A stretch of 64,000 nt of DNA, from contig CAVQDV010000005.1 of assembly GCA_963711375.1 (NCBI GenBank), positions 2,790,001 to 2,854,000 on the forward strand. The letters are read 5' to 3'. Each line of letters begins with the position of its first letter. The first letter of the stretch is position 1. Position numbers and translations under genes: made by a program. Below the pieces are notes generated by a model. It made no database searches and was not told the origin of the DNA. It saw nothing but the letters and a program-made list of their open reading frames with translations. Positions 45,820-54,543 of the stretch are shown one piece after another. This DNA comes from CAVQDV01 sp963711375 (lineage in GTDB: Bacteria > Pseudomonadota > Gammaproteobacteria > Coxiellales > Coxiellaceae).

Positions 45820-48732
45820 ATGGATCAATTTAGACTTTTCAAAGCGATACTGCTCCGGTTAATTGGTGCCGGTCTTGCGGTTTTGACAGACACCTATGCC
45901 AATACGCTCTTCTTATCGACCTATAGCAAAGATAAAATACCCTACCTCTATCTAGCGCTTGCTTTTTTTGGTTTTCTCTTCATACAATTTTCACAGCCAT
46001 TTATCGACCGTCACTTTGCTCGTTACCAACAAATCAGTACGCTTTTCTTTATCGGGTTTTTGTTTGTGTGCCTATATGTTACCGGCTTAACGGTAACATG
46101 GTTTCCATTTATTGCAGCTGTCTATATTATTACGGCCGCGATAATTTCTCAAACAACATTGAATATTTCAGTCATGAATTTATTTGGTTTACGAGAATTT
46201 AAAGCCAACAGTCCCTGGTTAAATTTAACAATGACGGTTGGTACCATAGCCACAGGTTTTTTAATTTGGCTTATCTTGCACTATTTAAATCTCAATAGTT
46301 TGCTCTACTTGATCATTGGCTTATTGATCGCCTTTTTTGCCCTCAGTTTTTTTATACCCTCTCATTTTAATCCGCTTGAAAATACTAAGCATGCTCGACC
46401 AAAAATTATTTTACACAAAGATCGATTTTTTATTTTATGTTTTGCTTCAGCTTATCTCGTGCTTTTACTCTATATTCTTTCCGATTATAGTTTGAAAAGT
46501 CTATTGTCACATCAATTTACCCAAAACCAAATAGCTCAGTTTTTGGGACCTCTTGTCGCCATCAGCTATGTCTGTGCGATTGTGACACAACTTTTTCTCT
46601 TGCCATGGGTGCTGAGGCGCCTCGATGTTACTGGGCTACTGCTCATCACCCCTGCGGCTTTTCTCTTAGCCGCACTTTGTGTTTTGATTTATCCCAACTT
46701 ATGGACCGTCACTTTTTTAATGGGAATAGGATTAGTCACTCGAGCCAGTTTTTTCAATCCCGGATACCAAATTCTTCTCAATGTCTATGCTCCAACTGTC
46801 CAAAGGACAGTTCAATTTAAAATCCAAAGTTGGGGACGATTAGGAATGAGTTTTTGCGCTATTTTATTAATCTTCCTAACATTAATAGGCGCTTTAAGAT
46901 TGCTAGCATTAGCCATTATTGCAGCGGCTCTAGTAACGATTTACGTGGGCATTACGATCGGAAAATATTATGTTGAAAAACTTAAAACAGCCATCAATTT
47001 ACATCGCTTTCATACCGATTATTTAGCAACGACAAAAATGGATATCGAAATCACTTTAAAAACAGCCTTGCAAGCCATTAGCTCCAAAAAAGAAGATTTA
47101 ATTCTTTTTGGCTTAACTTTGCTCAGTAATGTAAAATTGAAAAAGGTTCCAACTCCCGTTTTTAAGTTCTTAGGATCTGAATTTTACCCTGCCAAAAAAC
47201 TAGCCATAAAAGTGATGGAAATCTCTAAGGATCGATCTGTTGTGAAGCCCTTGATGAAACAATTATCGGAGGAAAAAAATCCTGAATTCATTTGGGCCTT
47301 GGTTAATGCCATATTACGGTTTTCACCAGATTCCCTATTACCCTATGCTACTGACACGCTTTCAAGCCAAAATCCAGCCATAAAAGCCGCTGCGATTCGA
47401 ATATTATTAACGGTGGGTGACCCAGACCAATCCAAATTTATTCGAGAAAAATTCGTCGAAATGATTAATGACCCGGATCCCGTTGTCCGATTTTGGTCAG
47501 TTACTGTATTAAACTCAGCACATTTTGAGGGTTTTGGAAGTTACATTATTCATTTAATAAATGATCCCGATAGGAAGGTCCAACACAATGCTATTTTTGC
47601 CGCTCGTTTTTATCCTGAAGATGAAATCATTACGGTATTAATACATAAAATTCCAGATAAATCTTTAGCGCCCACGGTTGGAAATAGCGTGGTGGCACTA
47701 GGTCCTAAAGTAATACCCCAGCTTAGTCGCTTCATACACAGTTTAAAAAATCCTAGACTCATTAATGCATGCATGACTTTATTTTCAAAATTTCCTGGAA
47801 TAGAAGGTGAAAATGCACTTTTAGAGATCCTTCAAACGAAGCACACGACTTTGTTGGAGCTTGGAGCCATCACCCTAGCCTATCACAAAAAGAAATTTGG
47901 AATATCCAAAAATGGACGTGCTCTGATTCTCCAAAAGGCTTTTGAGGAAGTCGATAGAATCCAAATTTTGATGTCATATAGTGTATTTTACCCGGATGCG
48001 GATATTTTGGCAGAACTTAACTCTAGAATTTATTATGCTAAAAAACGCTATTTTTATATGCTGGCCTGCTATGGTGATGTTACTACCATCTTGCAAATTA
48101 TTCCAACCTTAATACTGGGAGATAAGTCTTCGCGTTCTTATGATAGCTCGCTGGAGCTTCTCGAATTATGCATTGAGGAAGTCAGCTTAAAAAAATCAAT
48201 CCCGAAAGTACTTGAATACCGCCCTTCAGCAGAAACCATGCCATCGCCGACTCATGAAATGCTAGATCCATGGCTAAAGCTCGTGGTGGATTATAAACAG
48301 GGGAGTGAAAGAGACAAGACAAAAGACAGCATAATCGAAAAAATTTTCGTTCTTCGAAAAGTGTCCCTTTTTTCGCATTTGTCAGCTGAATTATTACAAA
48401 ATATCGTAGAAATTATTCAAACTAAAAAATTTGCTGCTTCTGAAATTGTGTTTAATGAGTCAGACGATCCGGATGGAATGTACATTGTTGTTAGTGGAGA
48501 GATTGATATCATCAAGAATGAAGCAGTGATTACCTCCTCCACAGCGGGTAAATTTTTCGGAGAATTATCATTAATCGACCAAAGTCCTCGTGCCGCGACT
48601 GCAGTGGCGAAGACAGAGACAGTGGTATTTTTTATTGAAACACACAATTTTAATCATTTAGCCGAAGAAATACCTGAAATCCTGAAAGCAGTTACCCAGT
48701 GCGTTGTCAGTTATCTCAGGCAAAAGAAATAA
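45820..48732 (+). CDS. Transporter-like membrane domain fused to HEAT repeats and a cNMP-binding domain
   Basis: 970 residues in three parts. Residues about 1-385 hold some twelve membrane segments with MFS-like layout; the start (LIGAGLAVLTDTYANTLFLSTYS) is reminiscent of the Npt1/Npt2 nucleotide-translocase group, but this is not certain. Residues about 400-790 are HEAT-like repeats (PAIKAAAIRILLTVGD, DPVVRFWSVTVLNSAHF, RKVQHNAIFAARF). Residues about 845-968 are a cyclic-nucleotide-binding domain with the phosphate cassette FGELSLIDQSPRAATAVA and both glycine-turn motifs. Such fusions occur in Chlamydiae-like and other host-associated bacteria. It may be a ligand-gated transporter; the substrate is unknown. 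Confidence 0.75.
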   Translation: MDQFRLFKAILLRLIGAGLAVLTDTYANTLFLSTYSKDKIPYLYLALAFFGFLFIQFSQPFIDRHFARYQQISTLFFIGFLFVCLYVTGLTVTWFPFIAAVYIITAAIISQTTLNISVMNLFGLREFKANSPWLNLTMTVGTIATGFLIWLILHYLNLNSLLYLIIGLLIAFFALSFFIPSHFNPLENTKHARPKIILHKDRFFILCFASAYLVLLLYILSDYSLKSLLSHQFTQNQIAQFLGPLVAISYVCAIVTQLFLLPWVLRRLDVTGLLLITPAAFLLAALCVLIYPNLWTVTFLMGIGLVTRASFFNPGYQILLNVYAPTVQRTVQFKIQSWGRLGMSFCAILLIFLTLIGALRLLALAIIAAALVTIYVGITIGKYYVEKLKTAINLHRFHTDYLATTKMDIEITLKTALQAISSKKEDLILFGLTLLSNVKLKKVPTPVFKFLGSEFYPAKKLAIKVMEISKDRSVVKPLMKQLSEEKNPEFIWALVNAILRFSPDSLLPYATDTLSSQNPAIKAAAIRILLTVGDPDQSKFIREKFVEMINDPDPVVRFWSVTVLNSAHFEGFGSYIIHLINDPDRKVQHNAIFAARFYPEDEIITVLIHKIPDKSLAPTVGNSVVALGPKVIPQLSRFIHSLKNPRLINACMTLFSKFPGIEGENALLEILQTKHTTLLELGAITLAYHKKKFGISKNGRALILQKAFEEVDRIQILMSYSVFYPDADILAELNSRIYYAKKRYFYMLACYGDVTTILQIIPTLILGDKSSRSYDSSLELLELCIEEVSLKKSIPKVLEYRPSAETMPSPTHEMLDPWLKLVVDYKQGSERDKTKDSIIEKIFVLRKVSLFSHLSAELLQNIVEIIQTKKFAASEIVFNESDDPDGMYIVVSGEIDIIKNEAVITSSTAGKFFGELSLIDQSPRAATAVAKTETVVFFIETHNFNHLAEEIPEILKAVTQCVVSYLRQKK

Positions 48733-48740
48733 TCAATCGA

Positions 48741-48775
48741 CAGGAATTCCCGCTTACGCTTAAGCGGGAACCGCT
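48741..48775. repeat. TTCCCGCT-type palindrome between convergent genes
   Basis: TTCCCGCTTA (48747-48756) and TAAGCGGGAA (48761-48770) with loop CGCT. It lies between the transporter-like gene and bamD, where it can end both transcripts. Confidence 0.8.
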
Positions 48776-48784
48776 GGCATTCTT

Positions 48785-49561
48785 TTAATGAGTGATTTTG
48801 GAGTTGTGGATATTTCGATATTCAGGTGAATCTGGATAGCTAATTTCTAAGATACGCAGAGTTTTATTTGCCATCGCGTTTAGGCCCATCGCTCGATAGG
48901 ATTTATACATAATCGCCAAGGCTCTGATGACTTGCGGTGATCCTTCAAAATGTGTGACGACGTAAGAAGCGCGATTTGCAGCAGCTACATAGCCCTTGCG
49001 ATCATAATAGAATTTTGCAATATCCACGTTTTTGCGAGCAATCATATTGCGGATGTAAGCCATACGCAAAGCGGCATCACGGGCATAGGGACTATCTGGG
49101 AATTGAGTAACCACTGTACTAAATGAAGCATAGGCCTGTTTTTTCGTGGATAAATCGACTAAAGCGGAGTCCACATGGAAATCGTGCTTAAGCCTACTTT
49201 CACCCATTTGATAATTCATGAGGCCTTCCATGTAATTGGCATAGTCGGCATTAGGACCATTTGGATAGAGACGTAAATAGCGGTCCGCGCTAGCCAGAGC
49301 AGAAGCCGTGTCGTTCGAAAGATAATAAGCATAAATGATATCAAGCCGAGCTTGACGAGAATAAGGGCCAAAAGGATACATAAAATCCAAGGCTTCTAGC
49401 GAATTCGTTGCCACTCGATAATGAGCTTTAACAATGGCTTGCTGTGCCATATTGTAAAGCTGTTCATCTGTCATGCTACGATAACTGGCGTATTTATCTG
49501 TTTTGCTGAGTGAACAGCCCACAAGTAATAATGCTACGAGAAAAATAACTAATTTTTTCAT
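48785..49561 (-). CDS. bamD: Outer membrane assembly lipoprotein BamD
   Basis: 258 residues from ATG 49561 (AAGGGA upstream). Lipoprotein signal with lipobox LLVGC near residue 17, then TPR-like helical repeats (LYNMAQQAIVKAHYRVATNS, YANYMEGLMNYQMG, FSTVVTQFPDSPYARDAALR). It is the essential partner of BamA in beta-barrel insertion. Divergent from rluD, the standard gammaproteobacterial arrangement. Confidence 0.95.
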   Translation of the reverse strand: MKKLVIFLVALLLVGCSLSKTDKYASYRSMTDEQLYNMAQQAIVKAHYRVATNSLEALDFMYPFGPYSRQARLDIIYAYYLSNDTASALASADRYLRLYPNGPNADYANYMEGLMNYQMGESRLKHDFHVDSALVDLSTKKQAYASFSTVVTQFPDSPYARDAALRMAYIRNMIARKNVDIAKFYYDRKGYVAAANRASYVVTHFEGSPQVIRALAIMYKSYRAMGLNAMANKTLRILEISYPDSPEYRNIHNSKITH

Positions 49562-49697
49562 GATCCCTTCTTCTTCCAAATGACGCAAGGCGCCCATTAT
49601 AGTGCAAGTATTCAAGAAGTCATAGTCCTATTTTGGGGCTAATTTAGGGCCAAAGCCCTTGACAGCCGCCCTAAATTAACATGAGATAGCCCCCACT

Positions 49698-50645
49698 ATG
49701 AACAAAGTACATCTCAATGCTGAAATCGATGCTTCTCTAACAGGCTTACGTCTCGACCAAGCCTTGGCCAAACTTTTTCCACAGTATTCTCGATCACAAT
49801 TGCAGTCCTTTATTAAGGATGGGCAGGTTAAAGTGGATAGCAAAATCAGCTTGCGCGCCCGTGACAAAATTCACCCTGGCCAACAAATCGAAATTTCTGC
49901 CGAATTAGGCCCAAAATCAAATTGGGAAGCACAAGACATTTCTCTGGATGTTATTTTTGCCGACGAGGATATTATTGTTGTGAATAAACCGGCAGGATTA
50001 ATTGTGCATCCTGGCGCTGGGGCTCCCGATCATACTTTAGTCAATGCCCTAGTTCATCTTTATCCAGAATTAGTGAATTTACCGCGCGCAGGGATCATCC
50101 ATCGTTTAGATAAAAATACCACGGGGCTTTTAGTCGTCGCACGCAATTTAACGGCGCATCATTTTCTAACTCAGGCCATGCAATCGAGAGAAATTGAACG
50201 AACTTATGAAACGCTCGTTCATGGCGTTATGACGGCTGGCGGCACAATTAATGCGGATTTAGCGAGGCATCCTACACAAAGAACAAAAATGAGCGTCGTA
50301 AGATCGGGGAGAACCGCTATTACGCATTATCGAGTAATCGAGCGTTTTGATCGCTTTACTCACGTTCAAGTAAAATTAGAAACGGGCCGCACACATCAAA
50401 TTCGCGTGCATATGGCACATATTCGCTATCCTGTGGTTGGCGATAGCACCTATGGAAGAAATAAAACAATTTCCTCAAAATTGCCAGAAAATTTACAAAA
50501 TGCTTTGAAGCATTTTAATCGACAGGCACTGCATGCAAAAACCCTATCTTTTATTCACCCAAGTACTGGCGAAATGATGACCTTCGAAGCTCCCCTTCCA
50601 AAAGATATGGCCAATTTAATTGCGCTTCTAAAAGCACAAGCCTAA
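49698..50645 (+). CDS. rluD: 23S rRNA pseudouridine(1911/1915/1917) synthase RluD
   Basis: 315 residues. N-terminal S4 domain (LRLDQALAKLFPQYSRSQLQSF), then the RluA-family catalytic domain with HRLDKNTTGLLVV (catalytic Asp) and ETGRTHQIRVHM. It makes the pseudouridines of helix 69, including position 1915, which RlmH (8200) then methylates. In E. coli pgeF directly follows; here a 7-kb insert intervenes. Confidence 0.96.
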   Translation: MNKVHLNAEIDASLTGLRLDQALAKLFPQYSRSQLQSFIKDGQVKVDSKISLRARDKIHPGQQIEISAELGPKSNWEAQDISLDVIFADEDIIVVNKPAGLIVHPGAGAPDHTLVNALVHLYPELVNLPRAGIIHRLDKNTTGLLVVARNLTAHHFLTQAMQSREIERTYETLVHGVMTAGGTINADLARHPTQRTKMSVVRSGRTAITHYRVIERFDRFTHVQVKLETGRTHQIRVHMAHIRYPVVGDSTYGRNKTISSKLPENLQNALKHFNRQALHAKTLSFIHPSTGEMMTFEAPLPKDMANLIALLKAQA

Positions 50646-50712
50646 TTATTTTTTTATTGTTATTCGTGGTAGCAAATGAATAATTTAATCCATTTATTTA
50701 TAGGTAATCAAA

Positions 50713-53700
50713 ATGCGCATTCAAATGATCGAGTGGACTGAGCACACTATCCAGCAAAAGCTTCAACATTATTTATCGCAGCTTAAGCAATTGGAGGGAA
50801 ATTGCAAAGAGTTAATCATTAGCTTTCCTGCGGATTTATCCGCATGTGTAATCGATTATCGTATTGTGCTTAATGCCATGATTGGCCGCTTAGGTCGTGA
50901 TATGATACGGGACGAAGAACTAGGGATTAATGAAAATTGTATTAGCTCCATCAAAACTTTAGTTTTCGAAAACTTTAGGCTGGCACACCTAAGCTCCCTT
51001 ATTTCCAGGCTCTCAAAAAATTACTATCTTTTTATTTATCGGATTGAATTTAAATTAATATTAGGATCCACGAAAGATTTAGTAGATATTAGCCCTATTG
51101 ATATTACACGAATCGAACGATCGCCCATTCGAGAACTTTATTTTGATCTTGTAACAAAAGATCAAGCTGAAATTGCCACCCTTAAGAAATTGGCTATTTC
51201 ACTGATGGCTATTCCAAAAATGAAAGTAGAGTTAAGAATTAATGGTGAAGTCGCCACTGTAGATCATCGGATTGAAATTCCAAGGATTTTACCCAACAAA
51301 ATGCAAAACATAAAAACCAAAAAAAAGCCAGTTGATAAACAGAAAACGATAAAGGATGCTAAAGAAAATTGGTTATTTAGTTTATACTCGCTAGTCTTTG
51401 TTTGTGAAAATTCAGGTGGTAATATTTTTTTACCAGGTAACTTTAGGTCATTTCTCGTATCAATTAAAAAGATATTTCATATCTATGGCTCTAGTAAGCA
51501 TGCAAATCTTAATGACAAGAGTGCAGATCTTAATAATAAGAGTGCAGCTCTCGAAGCTTTATATCAAATCCTCATGGAAAATGAAAAACGGCTATTAAAT
51601 AGATTGAAAATGTTCTTGAATTCTGATAATCACGGCAAAAATATCTCGGAAGAAGATTCCTTCATCGCTAGAAGTTTCTATCAGCAATTTATTTTATGTG
51701 GTAAGGAAAATTCAATTAACCCTGAACACATGATAAAGGCCTGGCATTCCATCCTTTTTGATTCACGCCATTTGTTTCTCGTGTGCAAAAAATTTTCGGA
51801 ATTTAATACCAAAGCTAGGTTCTATTATCAGATGCTGAAAAGTCCAGAAGCGCAATCGCTATTGACACAAGATAATAGTTTTCACTCAACACTCATGCAA
51901 GTTTTGAATCTTTATTATCACAGTGCCTTAAGCGTGAGTGACATGGATAAAAAAGTGCAATTGCTCGACGAAGCTTGTAAGTCTTTTGGCTTTACTTATT
52001 GCAATTTAATCGTTTCAAAATGCGCTCAAGATAAGACGCCTAAAGCAGCCTATTTGCCCCAGTTGCTCAGCATGTCCCTGTCCTTAAAACCGGATGAAGA
52101 GGAATTTCAAAGCTTTATGCAACTTCTTGAGAGAACTGAGCTAAATGAAAATACTTGGTCTCCACTAAAAGATCAGCTCGATACTTTTATTGATAAATCC
52201 CAGCATAAACGCTACCCGGAAAGACCCATTGATGAAATATTTGATGACTTTCTTACTAGCCCTGAAGTTTCTGAAAAGCTTAGTCATCAAGAACTCAAAA
52301 AGCTCAAAATTTCGTATTTAGAAATTGAATCCTACTCAAAAAAATTCGCCCTTTTAACCGATTCGAAATTAAAAAAAATCTTAAAAAAAAATATAGTGGT
52401 CTCAGATACTAAATTGATCGCAGCCTTACGCGAGATTTTTAAGCGAAAAACGGGTCTTTTCCCGAAAAATATTCAAATTGTGAATCTACTGGCCTTGCTC
52501 AATGCGCCAAATTCCAGACGTCTAGCCCAAATAAAAACAGGAGAGGGAAAATCCCTCATTATTACTTTGCTCGCGGCAGTGCTGGCTCTCAAAAAACGGT
52601 CCATTTACATTATTACAACAGCAGACAATTTGGCCTTACGCGATGCGAAAAAATTTGAGCCTTTATATACCTTCATTGGCGTTTCCGTTGCTCACAACAT
52701 TTATGATGCACCTTCATCCAATAATTACAAAAAACAAGTGATATATGGAGCCATAGGTCATTTCCGCCGTGATTTTCTGTTAATGAAATTAGGGAGGCTT
52801 AATTTGCCATTAACGCTTGATGTCGTCATTCCTGATGAGGTCGATAGCATGTGCATTGACACCCTTAATTCACCAACGATCATTTGCGGAGAAGCCAAAT
52901 ATCCTGCAAAACTCCATTCGATGATTTGGTCCTTTGTTCAATCAATGAATTGTGGCTCCTTTACAAAAGGGACACTATCTCGATTTTTAAAGCTAAATGG
53001 GGTACTCGATTTAGAAGAAAAAGAGCTTGATTTCTTGATTAAAGGGGTCCAGCACGCTTTGTCTCTGCGAGAAGGAGTGGATTATTGTATCAAAAAGGGG
53101 AAGATCGTCATTATTGATCATCGTCACACGGGTCAATTAAAAAATAATTCACGCTGGGAAAATGGATGCCATAGTTTTCTTGAGGTGAAACATGGCTTGA
53201 AAATTGGTTTGGATACCTATCATACCGGACAAATCGATAATTGCCAATTTTTTAATTTATTTAAGGGAATTTTGGGTGTAAGCGGCACTTTAGGTGACAA
53301 ACATACTCGGCGGATCTTAAAAATTCTCTACCGAGTCGATTTGTATGACTCGCCTCGGAATTTACCAAGCCGAAAACGTGAATTACCTCATCACGTGGTG
53401 GAAACGGAGGCGGAACAACACGCCTTAATTTTTGAGGCCACGAAAAATTCTACAGAAAAGGGAAGACCCGTTTTAATTTTCATGCCAAGTGTCAACGAAT
53501 CGATAAAACTTTCCGAAACTTTTATTAAAAAATCCAATAATACCATTAGCACACAATTGTATAACGGTGTCCAATCTGAATCCGATGAAAATATTTTGGC
53601 GCTCGCAGGCAATCCTGGTATGGTGACGATTGCGACTAATAAAGCTGGCCGTGGAGCCGATGTTGTTCCTACACCAGAAGCAGAAGCTAACGGTGGACTG

Positions 53701-54477
53701 GATAATATTAATGCCTCTGTCCCCCAAAACCTTCGCGTTGAAGAACAAAATTTTGGCCGTACCGGGCGGCAAGGGCGTCAGGGGACTTTTTGTTTTATAC
53801 TGAGAATAGAACAGCTAAAGGGTTTATTTGAGGGAGACAAGCCCGCAACTTCTGAAGAAATTATTAAGGCTTGGAAGAAAGAGCGAAATAAGCGTAGTAA
53901 AGCCATGTCTCGACTGACTCAAAAAGAAAAAAATTATACGGATCTGATTTTTATACTTCAAACTGTGTATTGGAAATTATTAGAAGAGTCGAAATTTTCT
54001 GAGAACCTTAAACTCATATGGCCCAGACATTTTGATAGTTTACGAAAAATGGTGAGCGAAGTTTTAGACAAAAATTTATTTAATAAGGATGATTTTGACC
54101 TTACCATTCGCAAGCTTTTGAAACATTTTTTATCGTTTTTAGACGCTAATAAAGTTTTAGGACTGACTCAAATAGGTTCAGGCTGTTCTATAATGCATTT
54201 TCTGGCGAAGTATGACATGGCCACTACCATGAGACTTTTTGCATTTTATGATTCGAATTTATTAATTAGACAAAATGGAAGGGCTTCCCTGCCCTGGCAA
54301 TTAATTCAAGATTCAAAGTTGCGCGCAGAATTCGAAAAATTCACCATAGGAGTAATGCAAAAACCTCCAGTACGTTTATCAAGCTCTCAAGGAATCTTTG
54401 CCCCTAAAAAAACGCCCCTTCCGCTAAGCGATCCTGAGGATGCCGTTAACGCAAGCGTCAATCCTTTTTCAAAATAA
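50713..54477 (+). CDS. Large SecA-like DEAD-motor protein
   Basis: 1254 residues. The first ~590 residues match nothing I recognise (helical; a small repeat NDKSADLNNKSA near 270). From about 595 a SecA-type motor is clear: Walker A QIKTGEGKS (about 606-613), PDEVDSM (about 705), the SecA-like LREGVDYCIKKGKIVIIDHR segment, GVSGTLGDK, then ATNKAGRGADV and GRTGRQGRQG (about 1014-1023). After about 1050 it diverges; the end has one ankyrin-like unit (SIMHFLAKYDMATTMRLF). There is no SecB-binding zinc tail. It is not housekeeping SecA. It begins an insert between rluD and pgeF. An effector or a specialised translocation/helicase ATPase are both possible. Confidence 0.8.
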   Translation: MRIQMIEWTEHTIQQKLQHYLSQLKQLEGNCKELIISFPADLSACVIDYRIVLNAMIGRLGRDMIRDEELGINENCISSIKTLVFENFRLAHLSSLISRLSKNYYLFIYRIEFKLILGSTKDLVDISPIDITRIERSPIRELYFDLVTKDQAEIATLKKLAISLMAIPKMKVELRINGEVATVDHRIEIPRILPNKMQNIKTKKKPVDKQKTIKDAKENWLFSLYSLVFVCENSGGNIFLPGNFRSFLVSIKKIFHIYGSSKHANLNDKSADLNNKSAALEALYQILMENEKRLLNRLKMFLNSDNHGKNISEEDSFIARSFYQQFILCGKENSINPEHMIKAWHSILFDSRHLFLVCKKFSEFNTKARFYYQMLKSPEAQSLLTQDNSFHSTLMQVLNLYYHSALSVSDMDKKVQLLDEACKSFGFTYCNLIVSKCAQDKTPKAAYLPQLLSMSLSLKPDEEEFQSFMQLLERTELNENTWSPLKDQLDTFIDKSQHKRYPERPIDEIFDDFLTSPEVSEKLSHQELKKLKISYLEIESYSKKFALLTDSKLKKILKKNIVVSDTKLIAALREIFKRKTGLFPKNIQIVNLLALLNAPNSRRLAQIKTGEGKSLIITLLAAVLALKKRSIYIITTADNLALRDAKKFEPLYTFIGVSVAHNIYDAPSSNNYKKQVIYGAIGHFRRDFLLMKLGRLNLPLTLDVVIPDEVDSMCIDTLNSPTIICGEAKYPAKLHSMIWSFVQSMNCGSFTKGTLSRFLKLNGVLDLEEKELDFLIKGVQHALSLREGVDYCIKKGKIVIIDHRHTGQLKNNSRWENGCHSFLEVKHGLKIGLDTYHTGQIDNCQFFNLFKGILGVSGTLGDKHTRRILKILYRVDLYDSPRNLPSRKRELPHHVVETEAEQHALIFEATKNSTEKGRPVLIFMPSVNESIKLSETFIKKSNNTISTQLYNGVQSESDENILALAGNPGMVTIATNKAGRGADVVPTPEAEANGGLDNINASVPQNLRVEEQNFGRTGRQGRQGTFCFILRIEQLKGLFEGDKPATSEEIIKAWKKERNKRSKAMSRLTQKEKNYTDLIFILQTVYWKLLEESKFSENLKLIWPRHFDSLRKMVSEVLDKNLFNKDDFDLTIRKLLKHFLSFLDANKVLGLTQIGSGCSIMHFLAKYDMATTMRLFAFYDSNLLIRQNGRASLPWQLIQDSKLRAEFEKFTIGVMQKPPVRLSSSQGIFAPKKTPLPLSDPEDAVNASVNPFSK

Positions 54478-54543
54478 GCCTAAGATTTCGAATCGCAAAA
54501 TTTGGCGATCGAGTTTGAATGTGCATTGGAGAAGAAGGCGCCT

